Part shown: positions 1 through 10,245 of the stretch, one piece after another
Numbering within the stretch: position 1 is the stretch's first letter
Layout: the number at the start of each line of letters is the position of its first letter
Translations under genes and position numbers: made by a program
Origin: Chryseobacterium gleum
GTDB taxonomy: Bacteria; Bacteroidota; Bacteroidia; Flavobacteriales_D; Sanyastnellaceae
Assembly (NCBI GenBank): GCA_945881835.1
Contig: CAMCVP010000001.1
Coordinates: 124,001-188,000 of the forward strand
DNA length: 64,000 nucleotides
Direction: 5' to 3'
Notes under the pieces: generated by a model
Told to the model about the DNA's origin: nothing
Database searches by the model: none
What the model saw: only the letters and a program-made list of their open reading frames with translations

Positions 1-548
1 GTGATATACTTATAAAGAACGTTTCATACAACGACTTGGGAATTATTCCAGAGGTGTTCCGAAGGATGGGAATTCAAGTTGACCTCGTGAATGGCGATGA
101 TTTGCATATTCCAGCGCAGGATTCGTATGAGATTGATACGTTCATTGACGGGTCTATAATGACCATTAGCGATGCGCCATGGCCGGGCTTCACACCTGAT
201 TTGATTTCTATTGCTTTGGTAACTGCAACGCAGGCAAGAGGTTCGGTGCTTATTCACCAGAAAATGTTTGAAAGCCGCTTGTTCTTCGTGGACAAGCTAA
301 TTGATATGGGAGCGCAGATTATTTTGTGCGATCCACACAGAGCAACTGTTATTGGATTAGACCGCAAGTCTACGTTGAAGGGCGTAACGATGTCTTCTCC
401 AGATATTCGTGCAGGAGTGTCCTTGTTAATTGCGGCTTTGAGTGCGAAAGGAAAGTCAACGATTCAGAACATTGAGCAGATTGATCGCGGTTACCAAGAC
501 ATTGAAGCGCGCTTGCAAGCATTGGGAGCAGATATTAAGCGCGTCTAA
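1..548 (+). CDS. murA: UDP-N-acetylglucosamine 1-carboxyvinyltransferase (MurA), C-terminal part
   Basis: The 5' end lies outside the window; the frame is open from base 3. About 181 residues remain. MurA transfers enolpyruvate from PEP to UDP-GlcNAc, the first committed step of peptidoglycan synthesis in the cytoplasm. Visible family features are the [11 protein letters not shown] segment (family: ENRF..v.eL), the SPDIRAG stretch and the C-terminal [18 protein letters not shown] signature. AroA at 8929 has the same fold, but these motifs are MurA-specific. The active-site cysteine would lie upstream and cannot be checked. No terminator is visible before the next gene, which has its own promoter. 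Confidence 0.95.
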   Translation, partial: DILIKNVSYNDLGIIPEVFRRMGIQVDLVNGDDLHIPAQDSYEIDTFIDGSIMTISDAPWPGFTPDLISIALVTATQARGSVLIHQKMFESRLFFVDKLIDMGAQIILCDPHRATVIGLDRKSTLKGVTMSSPDIRAGVSLLIAALSAKGKSTIQNIEQIDRGYQDIEARLQALGADIKRV

Positions 549-570
549 ACTCTTTGGCAAGAACTTTGGC

Positions 571-598
571 TTGTGAGCAACATAACGTTCTATATTTG
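571..598 (+). promoter_or_regulatory. Bacteroidota-type promoter for the TlpA-like gene
   Basis: TATATTTG at 591-598 matches the TAnnTTTG -7 box exactly. TTG at 571-573 lies 17 bp upstream as the -33 element. Transcription should begin near 603-606, after the first ATG (601), which favours ATG 616 as the start codon. Confidence 0.65.
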
Positions 599-615
599 AA
601 ATGAATTCAACAATT

Positions 616-1173
616 ATGAAAAAAAATCTTATCCCTTTCACTTTGCTTCTATTCGTGGCGGTGATGTTCGGTTTTACTTCGGTAAACGATAAAAATGCAG
701 TGTCTTCAACTGCGAAAATTGGTTTGGAAATCGGCGACGAAGCTCCAAACATTGTAATGCAAGGGGTAGATGGAAAGGATTTGAAACTTTCTTCGCTTCG
801 TGGTAAAATGGTGCTAATCGATTTTTGGGCTTCTTGGTGCGGACCTTGCCGCAGAGAAAATCCGAATGTTGTAGAAGCGTATAACAAATACAGCAAGGCA
901 GAATTCAAAACTGCGAAAGGATTTGAAATTTTCTCTGTAAGCTTCGATCAGAATAAGAAAGCTTGGGAAGAGGCTATTGCAAAAGACGGATTGTTGTGGA
1001 AAAATCACGTCTGTGATATGAAAGGATGGGCGAATGCTGCCGGACAGCTTTACGGAATCTCAAGCATTCCTTCGAGTGTATTGATTGATGAAAATGGAAT
1101 TATTGTCGCGAAAAACCTTCGCGGACCAGCGTTGGACTTGGAATTAGACAAGTACGTTTCTTCGTTCAAATGA
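616..1173 (+). CDS. TlpA-like secreted thiol-disulfide oxidoreductase
   Basis: A 185-residue TlpA/AhpC-TSA-type thioredoxin. An N-terminal hydrophobic segment (MKKNLIPFTLLLFVAVMFGF) is a signal peptide or anchor, so the protein acts in the periplasm. The redox site is WCGPC in the context FWASWCGPCRREN, and the cis-proline loop is SSIPSSVL. Such proteins reduce or exchange disulfides, for example in cytochrome c maturation or general redox repair; the partner cannot be read here. ATG 601 is in frame, but the promoter box ends at 598, so 616 is preferred. The gene is monocistronic, with a strong terminator behind it. Confidence 0.85.
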   Translation: MKKNLIPFTLLLFVAVMFGFTSVNDKNAVSSTAKIGLEIGDEAPNIVMQGVDGKDLKLSSLRGKMVLIDFWASWCGPCRRENPNVVEAYNKYSKAEFKTAKGFEIFSVSFDQNKKAWEEAIAKDGLLWKNHVCDMKGWANAAGQLYGISSIPSSVLIDENGIIVAKNLRGPALDLELDKYVSSFK

Positions 1174-1197
1174 TCTGACTATATAAGTTATCTTTGC

Positions 1198-1228
1198 GGG
1201 CCGAATGACATTCGGCCCGTTTTGTTTT
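1198..1228 (+). terminator. Rho-independent terminator after the TlpA-like gene
   Basis: A 9-bp perfect stem (GGGCCGAAT / ATTCGGCCC, 1198-1206 and 1210-1218) with loop GAC is followed by GTTTTGTTTT. The stem carries the CCGAAT/ATTCGG arms also seen in the dispersed palindromes of this window. Confidence 0.9.
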
Positions 1229-1241
1229 CTGACAGCCTGTC
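1229..1241 (+). promoter_or_regulatory. Candidate heat-shock operator upstream of grpE-dnaJ
   Basis: CTGACAG-C-CTGTC contains a perfect GACAG/CTGTC inverted repeat with a 1-bp centre, about 60 bp before grpE. A longer version (CTGACAG-TT-CTGTCAG) precedes dnaK at 12083. It does not resemble the HrcA/CIRCE element. Regulation by a shared factor is inferred. Confidence 0.45.
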
Positions 1242-1298
1242 GCTCTTTTTGGCTTGGCTCAACGATTGTCAAATGGGTCTTACATTAAATTTTGAGAT

Positions 1299-2959
<1,661 letters not shown>

Positions 2960-2966
2960 TTAGGCA

Positions 2967-3752
2967 ATGGAGCAGGAAGAAGAGAAAACAGAGTTTGCAC
3001 GCTACTTCCTGCAGATAGCCTACGATGGAACCAACTATCACGGTTGGCAGCGACAACCGAATGCTCATTCGGTTCAAGAAGAAATAGAAAAAGCCCTGTG
3101 TAAAATATTGCGCTTGCCGAAGGTGGTAACACTCGGTTGTGGTCGCACAGACACGGGAGTGCATGCGAGCGATTTTTATCTTCATTTCGTTCCGGAAATT
3201 CATGAGTTGAATGAAGAAGAAACGTTGTTCCGATTGCAACAAGTGTTGCCGAAAGACATTGCAGCCTATAGACTTTTCAAAGTGAACAATCGCGCACATG
3301 CGCGCTTCGATGCGAATGAACGCTCCTACGAATATCGCATTGCGAAGAGAAAGGATCCCTTCAATAGAAATTACACCTACTACTACGGAAAAGAATTAAA
3401 CGTAGAGGCAATGAACAACGCTGCTCGATTAATGTTAGGATCTCATGATTTTGCTTGTTTTTGCAAATCAGGGGGCGGCCAAATGACGACGATGTGCGAT
3501 GTGCGAGAGGCAAGGTGGGAAGAAAAAGATAGCTTGCTAATTTTTCACATTACTGCCGACCGATTCCTTCGGAATATGGTTCGAGCGGTGGTTGGAACGC
3601 TTTTGCAGGTGGGAAGAGGTGAAATGAGTTTGGAAGAATTTCAAGAGGTGCTTAATAGCATGTCTCGAAATGCAGCTGGAGAAAGTGTTCGTCCGAATGG
3701 ATTGTTTTTAACTCGAGTTATTTATCCGGAATCTACTTTCCGAACAAATTAA
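2967..3752 (+). CDS. truA: tRNA pseudouridine(38-40) synthase TruA
   Basis: 261 residues. TruA isomerises U38-U40 in the anticodon stem-loop of many tRNAs. The N-terminal AYDGTNYHGWQRQPN motif and the catalytic aspartate in GCGRTDTGVHA are present, as is the C-terminal FLRNMVRAVVGTL segment. It follows dnaJ by 7 bp and precedes the ABC transporter by 3 bp, so it probably belongs to the same transcript. The dispersed palindrome at 3056-3073 lies inside the gene and encodes PNAHSV just after the first motif. Confidence 0.96.
   Translation: MEQEEEKTEFARYFLQIAYDGTNYHGWQRQPNAHSVQEEIEKALCKILRLPKVVTLGCGRTDTGVHASDFYLHFVPEIHELNEEETLFRLQQVLPKDIAAYRLFKVNNRAHARFDANERSYEYRIAKRKDPFNRNYTYYYGKELNVEAMNNAARLMLGSHDFACFCKSGGGQMTTMCDVREARWEEKDSLLIFHITADRFLRNMVRAVVGTLLQVGRGEMSLEEFQEVLNSMSRNAAGESVRPNGLFLTRVIYPESTFRTN
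3056..3073. repeat. Dispersed palindrome ACCGAA-N6-TTCGGT, copy 1 (in truA)
   Basis: An exact match to ACCGAA-N6-TTCGGT. The arms extend to 9 bp each (AACCGAATG / CATTCGGTT) with a CT centre. It lies in coding sequence; see the finding on the dispersed palindrome. Confidence 0.75.
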
Positions 3753-3755
3753 AAT

Positions 3756-5498
3756 ATGGCATCAGGAAAGGCGTTCGATTGGAAAATTTTTGCTAGACTG
3801 TATCAATACAGTAAGCCCTATCGCGGTGGATTCGCTGTGACGCTCTTGCTGGTATTAGTGCTTTCTGGCCTAACAGTAGTTCGTCCAGAGCAAATGCGAA
3901 ACATGTTAGATGTGGCGGTTCCCGGTGGTGACCCCATGCAAATACTGAATGTCGCCATTTGGTTTTTTGTTGTTTTAGCATTGGAAATTGCGCTTCAATA
4001 CATTCAAACGCTTGCTGCGAATAGCGTAGCGCAGAGCATCACGCTCGATATGCGTGAACGCGTTTATGCGCAGGTGATTCGATATAAGTTGAATTACTTT
4101 GATAAGACTCCGGTTGGACAATTGGTAACGCGTCACATTGGGGATATCGACGGTATTGCGGAAGTGTTTAGCGTTGGACTTTTAGATATCATTCGCGATA
4201 CGCTGAAACTATTGGTTATTGTAGGGTTCATGTTTTTTCTCGATTGGAAGTTGACGTTGATTGTGATGCTTCCCATTCCAATTTTGCTTTGGGCCACGCG
4301 CTTGTTTCAACAAGCCGTGAAGAAGTCGTTTCAAGACGTGCGAAATGAAGTGGCGCGCATGAATGTGTTCGTTCAAGAGCACGTAACAGGAATGAACATT
4401 GTTCAATTCTTCAACCGTCAGAAAATAGAAAACGAAAAGTTCGTAGAGATCAATGCGCAGCAGCGCGATGCGCACATCCGCGGTATCTGGGCCTATTCCG
4501 TATTTTTTCCTGTTGTTGAAATTCTTTCAGCACTATCTGTTTCATTGCTCTTGTGGTGGGGTGTGAAATCGAGTTTGAATTTGGAAATGTCGCCCGGATT
4601 AATCCTCGAGTTCAGCACATTCATTGCCATGATGTACAGACCCATTCGTCAGATGGCAGACAACTTCAACGTACTTCAAATGGGTGTGGTGAATGCAGAA
4701 CGTGTATTCAAATTAATGGACGAAGATCATTCGGAAGAAGATGCGCTGCACGAAGAGATGCAGGATGTGAATGGAAGAATTGAATTCCGAAATGTAAGTT
4801 TTCAATATGTGGAAAATCAGCCCGTGTTGACTAACTTCAATATGACGATTGAAGCCGGAAAGAACGCGGCAATCGTCGGTTCTACAGGGTCGGGGAAATC
4901 TACACTAATTTCTTTGTTGAATCGTTTTTACGAAATAAATGAAGGCGAAATCTATATAGACGATGTTGCACTTTCGAAGTTGCCGTTGGTTTCCCTTCGG
5001 AAAACAATCGGCGTTGTTCTTCAAGATGTTTTCCTTTTCAGCGATTCTATTCGAAACAATTTAACCTTGTACAATTCGGAAATTTCCAATGAGCGAATGA
5101 TTGAAGCCGCCAAAATGGTCGGGGCTCATGATTTTATTATGGCACTACCGGGTGGTTACGATTTCGATGTGAAGGAAAGAGGAACGCTGCTCAGCACAGG
5201 TCAAAGACAATTGCTGGCATTTGTGCGTGTGTTTCTTCAAGATCCAAAAATTGTAATTCTCGATGAAGCCACTTCGAGTATCGATACCGAATCCGAAATG
5301 CTTATTCAGCGCGCTACAGAGCTACTTACGAAAGACAGAACTTCAATTGTTATCGCGCACAGACTCTCAACCATTCAGCAAGCCGATGTGATTTTCGTGT
5401 TGGAAAAAGGAGAAATCATTGAGCAAGGAAGTCACCAAGAGCTCATGAATATGAGCGGTCATTACCGTAACTTAGTGGAACTGCAATACAAGAAATAA
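3756..5498 (+). CDS. ABC exporter half-transporter (fused permease and ATPase, MsbA-like)
   Basis: 580 residues. The N-terminal ~320 residues form a six-helix exporter membrane domain. The ATPase follows with Walker A GSTGSGKST (about residue 376), Q-loop VLQDVFLF, signature LSTGQRQ (an LSxGQ variant), Walker B VILDEATSSID and H-loop IVIAHRLST. It should act as a homo- or heterodimer in the inner membrane and export a lipid, peptide or drug; the substrate cannot be predicted. MsbA-type lipid flippase is one option, but no specific marker supports it. The thioesterase gene overlaps its stop codon (TAATG). Confidence 0.92.
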   Translation: MASGKAFDWKIFARLYQYSKPYRGGFAVTLLLVLVLSGLTVVRPEQMRNMLDVAVPGGDPMQILNVAIWFFVVLALEIALQYIQTLAANSVAQSITLDMRERVYAQVIRYKLNYFDKTPVGQLVTRHIGDIDGIAEVFSVGLLDIIRDTLKLLVIVGFMFFLDWKLTLIVMLPIPILLWATRLFQQAVKKSFQDVRNEVARMNVFVQEHVTGMNIVQFFNRQKIENEKFVEINAQQRDAHIRGIWAYSVFFPVVEILSALSVSLLLWWGVKSSLNLEMSPGLILEFSTFIAMMYRPIRQMADNFNVLQMGVVNAERVFKLMDEDHSEEDALHEEMQDVNGRIEFRNVSFQYVENQPVLTNFNMTIEAGKNAAIVGSTGSGKSTLISLLNRFYEINEGEIYIDDVALSKLPLVSLRKTIGVVLQDVFLFSDSIRNNLTLYNSEISNERMIEAAKMVGAHDFIMALPGGYDFDVKERGTLLSTGQRQLLAFVRVFLQDPKIVILDEATSSIDTESEMLIQRATELLTKDRTSIVIAHRLSTIQQADVIFVLEKGEIIEQGSHQELMNMSGHYRNLVELQYKK

Positions 5499-5914
5499 TG
5501 ACACACGCTGAAAAGATTGTAGAATCTATGTTTGCGAACGACGCTTTCAGCCAATGGTTGGGCATTGAGCGATTGCGAATTGAACCCGGGATTTGCGATT
5601 TGCGAATGACGGTTCGTGGCGAAATGCTAAACGGATTTTCTATTGCACACGGAGGAATAACTTATTCGCTTGCAGACACAGCACTTGCCTTTGCTAGCAA
5701 TGCACACGGACTGAAGTGTTATTCGGTTGAGACGTCTATTTCGCATGTGAAACCGGTGGTGGAAGGAGATGTTCTTTCAACATTGGTTGAAGAGAAAAGT
5801 TTGTCGAAGCGCATAGGTGTTTATCACATCACGGTTTTCAATCAGAACAGTGAGGCTGTTGCCTTTTTCAAGGGGACTGTTCATCGGTCTGAAAAATCGT
5901 GGGAAATCGCATAA
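5498..5914 (+). CDS. Hotdog-fold acyl-CoA thioesterase, PaaI family
   Basis: 138 residues. PaaI-type hotdog thioesterases hydrolyse acyl- or hydroxyphenylacetyl-CoA thioesters in the cytoplasm. The family signature is clear: NGFSIAHGGITYSLADTALAFASNA contains the HGG motif and the catalytic aspartate region, followed by the ETSISHVKPVVEGDVL strand. Translation is coupled to the ABC transporter through a TAATG overlap. A role in phenylacetate metabolism is possible because paaA and paaE lie 14 kb away, but they are not linked by operon. Confidence 0.9.
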   Translation: MTHAEKIVESMFANDAFSQWLGIERLRIEPGICDLRMTVRGEMLNGFSIAHGGITYSLADTALAFASNAHGLKCYSVETSISHVKPVVEGDVLSTLVEEKSLSKRIGVYHITVFNQNSEAVAFFKGTVHRSEKSWEIA

Positions 5915-5941
5915 TTTTCAAGGACTTTCTTTCTTAAATCG

Positions 5942-5949
5942 TAAATTTG
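5942..5949 (+). promoter_or_regulatory. -7 box of the aminotransferase promoter
   Basis: TAAATTTG is an exact TAnnTTTG. No convincing TTG lies at the -33 distance. The ATG is only 5 bases downstream (5954), so a leaderless transcript is predicted. Confidence 0.5.
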
Positions 5950-5953
5950 CACC

Positions 5954-7171
5954 ATGCAAGAAAATACGCGCGTGGGCAAGGTTTCCCACTTGTTGGAAAA
6001 GTTATCTGAATCTGCAACTTTAGCAATGGCTCGTATGGGTCGTGAATTAGCTGCAGAAGGTAAGCCTGTGGTGAACCTTTCTATTGGTGAACCCGATTTC
6101 AATACACCTGATTTCATTAAAGATGCTGCTATTGCAGCTATTCATGCAAACGTTACGCATTATCCGCCGGTAAACGGATTCCCGGAATTGCGTCAAGCGA
6201 TTTCAAACAAATTCAAACGCGATAACGGACTTACTTATTCACCTGAACAAGTGGTGGTGAGCACGGGTGCGAAACAAAGTTTAGCCAATGTAATTTTAGC
6301 ATTGGTGAATCCCGGCGATGAAGTAATTATGCCAAGTCCTTATTGGGTAAGCTACGCTGAATTGGTGAAGATGGCCGGAGGAACGGTGGTTGAACTGCAC
6401 GCTGGTATTGAAAGCAATTTCAAGATTACACCAGAAGGATTAAGCAACGCCATTAACGATAAAACGAAGTTGATCATTTACAGCTCGCCTTGCAACCCGA
6501 CGGGTTCAGTATACAGCAAGGAAGAGCTTGAAGCGTTGAGCAAGGTTATCCTGCAGCACGAAGGTGTTTATGTGATTAGTGATGAGATTTATGAGTTAAT
6601 CAATTTTGTTGGAAAGACTTATTCAATAGGTGCTTGCGAAGGCATGTTAGACCGCACCATAACGGTGAACGGCGTATCGAAAGCATTCGCTATGACCGGA
6701 TGGAGATTGGGATATATTGGAGCGCCGCTTTGGGTTGCGCAAGCTTGCAACAAGATGCAAGGGCAAATTACAAGCGGTGCAAACACCATTGCTCAGATGG
6801 CAGCGAAAGCGGCCTTGGAAGCGGATCCTTCTGTGGTTAGTGAAATGATTGAAGTGTTTAAGACGCGCAGAGATCGTGTTTATGAAGGGCTTTCTAAAAT
6901 CCCTGGCTTGAAAATTAATTTACCTGAAGCAGCGTTTTATTTTTACATAGACGTGACCGCTTTCTTCAACACAACAGACGGAGAAACCATTGTGAAGAGT
7001 TCTGAGGATATGGCCATGTACTTGTTGCGCAAAGTTTATGTTGCAACCGTTGCTGGAGATGCCTTTGGCGATTCGAATTGCATTCGAATTTCTTACGCAA
7101 CGTCTGAAGAGAATTTGAATCAAGCCGTTTCAAGAATGGCTCAAGCGTTATCAGAATTAAAACCGTTATAA
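5954..7171 (+). CDS. PLP-dependent aminotransferase, aspartate aminotransferase type (class I)
   Basis: 405 residues, a full-length fold-type I aminotransferase. The substrate-binding N-terminus (SIGEPDFNTPDF), the SSPCNPTG loop, the ISDEIYE aspartate and the PLP lysine in VSKAFAMTGWRLGY are all present. By similarity to AspC of this subgroup it interconverts aspartate and oxaloacetate with 2-oxoglutarate; aromatic or prephenate activity is possible. The sugar kinase gene starts 1 bp after the stop, which begins an apparent operon through aroA. Confidence 0.9.
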   Translation: MQENTRVGKVSHLLEKLSESATLAMARMGRELAAEGKPVVNLSIGEPDFNTPDFIKDAAIAAIHANVTHYPPVNGFPELRQAISNKFKRDNGLTYSPEQVVVSTGAKQSLANVILALVNPGDEVIMPSPYWVSYAELVKMAGGTVVELHAGIESNFKITPEGLSNAINDKTKLIIYSSPCNPTGSVYSKEELEALSKVILQHEGVYVISDEIYELINFVGKTYSIGACEGMLDRTITVNGVSKAFAMTGWRLGYIGAPLWVAQACNKMQGQITSGANTIAQMAAKAALEADPSVVSEMIEVFKTRRDRVYEGLSKIPGLKINLPEAAFYFYIDVTAFFNTTDGETIVKSSEDMAMYLLRKVYVATVAGDAFGDSNCIRISYATSEENLNQAVSRMAQALSELKPL

Positions 7172-7172
7172 A

Positions 7173-8174
7173 TTGAATAAAGAATCCGTACAGTCGTTCT
7201 TCAATACCTTGTCTGAGAAAACCATTTTGGTGGTTGGCGATGTTATGATTGACGCATATTTATGGGGAAAAGTGGAACGTATTTCTCCCGAAGCTCCCGT
7301 TCCAATTGTTCACATTCAGAAAAAAGAAAATCGTCTAGGAGGTGCAGCAAACGTGGCGTTGAATGTTAATAGCTTGGGCGCGAAAGCCATTATGTGCTCT
7401 GTGGTTGGCGACGGGTCGAAGGGAGATATATTCCGGAAGACCGCGAAGGATTTAGGTTTTAGTACCGAAGGAATAATAGATTCAACCGAGCGAATGACAA
7501 CCGTGAAAACGCGAGTTATTTCTGGAGGACACCACATTGTGCGCATTGACGATGAAATTACTTGGCCGCTATCTGCAACCGATGAAAGGAATTTGCTTGA
7601 TTGCATTGATCAGATTTTAAGCAGACAAAAAATAGACGCAATTGTTTTCGAAGACTACGACAAAGGTGTTCTAACAGAAAGGGTAATTGCTATTGTGATT
7701 GCAAAAGCGAAGGCATTGCATATTCCCGTTAGCGTTGATCCGAAGTTGAAGAACTTCAATTTATACAAAGGCTGTTCACTCTTCAAACCCAACTTTAAAG
7801 AATTAAAGGAAGGTATGAAGGTTGAATTCGCGGCGGACGATACTTCAGCTATTGAAAAAACATTGGTGAATTTGCGAGACGAATTGAACGCCGAAGGTGT
7901 TATGGTGACTCGTTCAGAACACGGAGTAACTTCTTATAACGGTTCTGAATTCTCTACGCATGCAGCGCACAAGCGCGAGATTGTTGATGTTTCAGGCGCT
8001 GGAGATACCGTAATTGCTGTTGCAACCTTGGCCTTGGCCTCGAACTGGAGCTTGCCTGAAATTGCTGAAATTGCAAATCTTGCGGGCGGATTGGTTTGCG
8101 AGAAGGTGGGAGTAGTTCCAATAGATAAAGAATTATTAAAGTTGGAAGCAGAACGAATTGCAGTTTCAGTTTGA
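7173..8174 (+). CDS. PfkB-family sugar kinase, RfaE1/HldE kinase domain (heptose-7-phosphate kinase)
   Basis: 333 residues starting at TTG 7173, one base after the aminotransferase stop. It resembles the first domain of HldE, which phosphorylates D-glycero-D-manno-heptose 7-phosphate during ADP-heptose synthesis for LPS. Motifs seen are VVGDVMIDAYLWGKVERISPEAPVP, characteristic of RfaE1, the GGAANVALN PfkB signature and the catalytic GAGDTVIA near the C-terminus. The adenylyltransferase half of HldE is missing, so it is a stand-alone kinase. The next gene overlaps its end if TTG 8171 is used. Confidence 0.85.
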   Translation: MNKESVQSFFNTLSEKTILVVGDVMIDAYLWGKVERISPEAPVPIVHIQKKENRLGGAANVALNVNSLGAKAIMCSVVGDGSKGDIFRKTAKDLGFSTEGIIDSTERMTTVKTRVISGGHHIVRIDDEITWPLSATDERNLLDCIDQILSRQKIDAIVFEDYDKGVLTERVIAIVIAKAKALHIPVSVDPKLKNFNLYKGCSLFKPNFKELKEGMKVEFAADDTSAIEKTLVNLRDELNAEGVMVTRSEHGVTSYNGSEFSTHAAHKREIVDVSGAGDTVIAVATLALASNWSLPEIAEIANLAGGLVCEKVGVVPIDKELLKLEAERIAVSV

Positions 8175-8206
8175 ACAAAATCGATGCAAATCGAATTCAT
8201 GTAAGT

Positions 8207-8932
8207 ATGGAAACAGTTAAGCCCTACAATCAAGGTGGAAAAAAGGAAGAGGTTGAGCAAATGTTCGATCAGATTGCGCACAGCTACGATTTTTTGAATC
8301 ACTTCTTCTCCTTGGGAATCGATATCATTTGGCGCAAACGTGCCATACGTATTTTGAAGAAATACCATCCGAAGAAAGTACTCGATGTGGCTACAGGAAC
8401 AGCTGATTTCGCGCTTCAGGCGGTGAAGTCGAAGTTGAATGCTTCGTCAATTGTGGGAGTAGATATTTCAGAGGGAATGTTGGAAGTGGGAAGGAAGAAG
8501 GTGAAGGAAAGAGGCTTCGAACAAATTATTGAATTAAGAAAAGGCGATTCGGAAAATCTTCCTTTTGAAGATCACAGCTTCGATGCCTACACCGTTGCGT
8601 TCGGTGTTCGAAATTTCGAAAACTTGGAACAAGGCATGCGCGAAATGTTGCGCGTGCTGCGTCCGAATGGAGTAGGAGTCGTTCTAGAGTTTTCACGTCC
8701 GAAACATTTCCCCATTAAACAATTGTTCGGATTTTATTTCAAATTCATCATGCCAACATTGGGCAAGTGGGTTTCGAAAGACAGTCGCGCGTACGCATAT
8801 CTTCCGGAGTCAGTGGCTCAATTTCCTTCCGGAAAAGATTTCTTAGACATTATGGAAAAGGTTGGATACAAACGCGTGCGTTGCATTCCGCTTAGTGGAG
8901 GTATTGCAAGCATTTATATTGGTGAAAAGTGA
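8207..8932 (+). CDS. ubiE: Demethylmenaquinone methyltransferase (MenG/UbiE)
   Basis: 241 residues from ATG 8207. MenG methylates demethylmenaquinone with SAM, the last step of menaquinone synthesis. The sequence has MFDQIAHSYDFLNHFFSLGID, the SAM motif LDVATGTADFA, and GVRNFENLEQGMREMLRVLRP plus VLEFSRP, all UbiE/COQ5 signatures. The frame is open to TTG 8171, but the METVKPYNQGGKKEEV start matches family N-termini better. The C-terminal codons overlap the aroA start (GTGA). Confidence 0.93.
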   Translation: METVKPYNQGGKKEEVEQMFDQIAHSYDFLNHFFSLGIDIIWRKRAIRILKKYHPKKVLDVATGTADFALQAVKSKLNASSIVGVDISEGMLEVGRKKVKERGFEQIIELRKGDSENLPFEDHSFDAYTVAFGVRNFENLEQGMREMLRVLRPNGVGVVLEFSRPKHFPIKQLFGFYFKFIMPTLGKWVSKDSRAYAYLPESVAQFPSGKDFLDIMEKVGYKRVRCIPLSGGIASIYIGEK

Positions 8933-10200
8933 AAATAGAAATTCTTCCATCGGAAATTAGTGGAACCGTATCGGCACCTGCTTCGAAAAGTATTGCGCAA
9001 CGGTACGTGGCCGCTGCTTTGCTCGCTGCAGGTGAAACAACCATTCGTCATTATCCGAATTCAGAAGATCCGTTTCATGCGCGCAAATTGGCCGAGTCCC
9101 TCGGTGCTATTGTTCAACTTTCGAAAAATACATTGACCATCAAAGGCGGATTTCCTGCCAATGAAATTCACGGAATTCGCTCTCCTCAAAAAAATCTTTT
9201 TGCTGGAGAGTCGGGTTTCGCGTCGCGCTTGTTTGTTCCTATTGCTGCGCTGCATAACAGCGAAAAAGTATTGAATGGAACAGGCACTTTATTGAATAGA
9301 CCCTTTTTCGAATTTGAACCGTATTTGAATCCGTTTGGTGTTCAAGTGACTACGAATGAAGGAAAACTCCCGCTTACTTTTTCTGGACAGTTAACTGCTG
9401 GAAAAGCAGAATTGTCAGCTGCGAATTCATCGCAATTTCTTTCCGGAATGCTCATGGCTTTACCACGCTGCACAGGCGATTCAGAGTTGGTGATCACAGA
9501 ATTGAATAGCAAGCCGTACATTGACTTAACCCTTGCGGTGATGAAAATGTTTGGAGTTGTGGTGAAGGAAGAGGAAGGCACCTACTTCATTAAAGGTTCA
9601 CAGAAGTACAAACCACAAGACGTCTCTGTAGATGGAGATTGGAGCGGTGCTGTACCGCTTTTGATTGCTGGCGCTTTAACGGCGGTAGGTGGATTGTTGG
9701 TAAAGAATTTGAATACGCGACTTCCGCAAGCCGATCAAGCGATTTTGGATGTTTTTGATTTAGCAAAGGTGAAATACACACAGAATGAAAACAGTGTGAA
9801 AGTTTTCGCTAGTAACATTCAATCGTTTGATTTCGACGCAACGCATTGTCCAGATTTATTTCCTTGTTTAGCGGTGTTGGCATCATTCGGAAACGGCGTT
9901 TCAACCTTGAAAGGAGCCAAGCGCTTGCATGTGAAAGAGAGCAATCGAGCGACCGCCATTGTGGAAGAATTTGCTAAATCAGGAATTCGCGTGATCGTGC
10001 GTGGCGACGATATGATGATTTACCCTGGACATGCTCGTCCTGCCGTTTGGAATGTGCACAAGGATCACCGAATGGTTATGGCTGGTGCGCTTTTCGGAAT
10101 TGCAGGCGCGAAGACCGTGTTGCAAAATCCAGAGGTTATTTCGAAGTCGTATCCCGACTTTTTCAAAGACATTCAATCGATTGGAGCAAAGATGAAATAA
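8929..10200 (+). CDS. aroA: 3-phosphoshikimate 1-carboxyvinyltransferase (EPSP synthase)
   Basis: 423 residues from GTG 8929, overlapping the methyltransferase stop by 4 bases. AroA condenses shikimate 3-phosphate with PEP in the route to chorismate. Visible features are the PASKSIAQR lysine-serine motif near the N-terminus, GESGFASRLFVPIAAL (the family G-SGT-xR region in diverged form), SSQFLSGMLMALP, and the C-terminal DHRMVMAGALFG. It is the last gene of the aminotransferase-kinase-ubiE-aroA run. The family is clear, although the second motif departs from the E. coli-type wording. Confidence 0.92.
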   Translation: MKIEILPSEISGTVSAPASKSIAQRYVAAALLAAGETTIRHYPNSEDPFHARKLAESLGAIVQLSKNTLTIKGGFPANEIHGIRSPQKNLFAGESGFASRLFVPIAALHNSEKVLNGTGTLLNRPFFEFEPYLNPFGVQVTTNEGKLPLTFSGQLTAGKAELSAANSSQFLSGMLMALPRCTGDSELVITELNSKPYIDLTLAVMKMFGVVVKEEEGTYFIKGSQKYKPQDVSVDGDWSGAVPLLIAGALTAVGGLLVKNLNTRLPQADQAILDVFDLAKVKYTQNENSVKVFASNIQSFDFDATHCPDLFPCLAVLASFGNGVSTLKGAKRLHVKESNRATAIVEEFAKSGIRVIVRGDDMMIYPGHARPAVWNVHKDHRMVMAGALFGIAGAKTVLQNPEVISKSYPDFFKDIQSIGAKMK

Positions 10201-10245
10201 GTCTTTGCCAATTGAGAAGTATATTCGCACTCAAATCTATTTCGT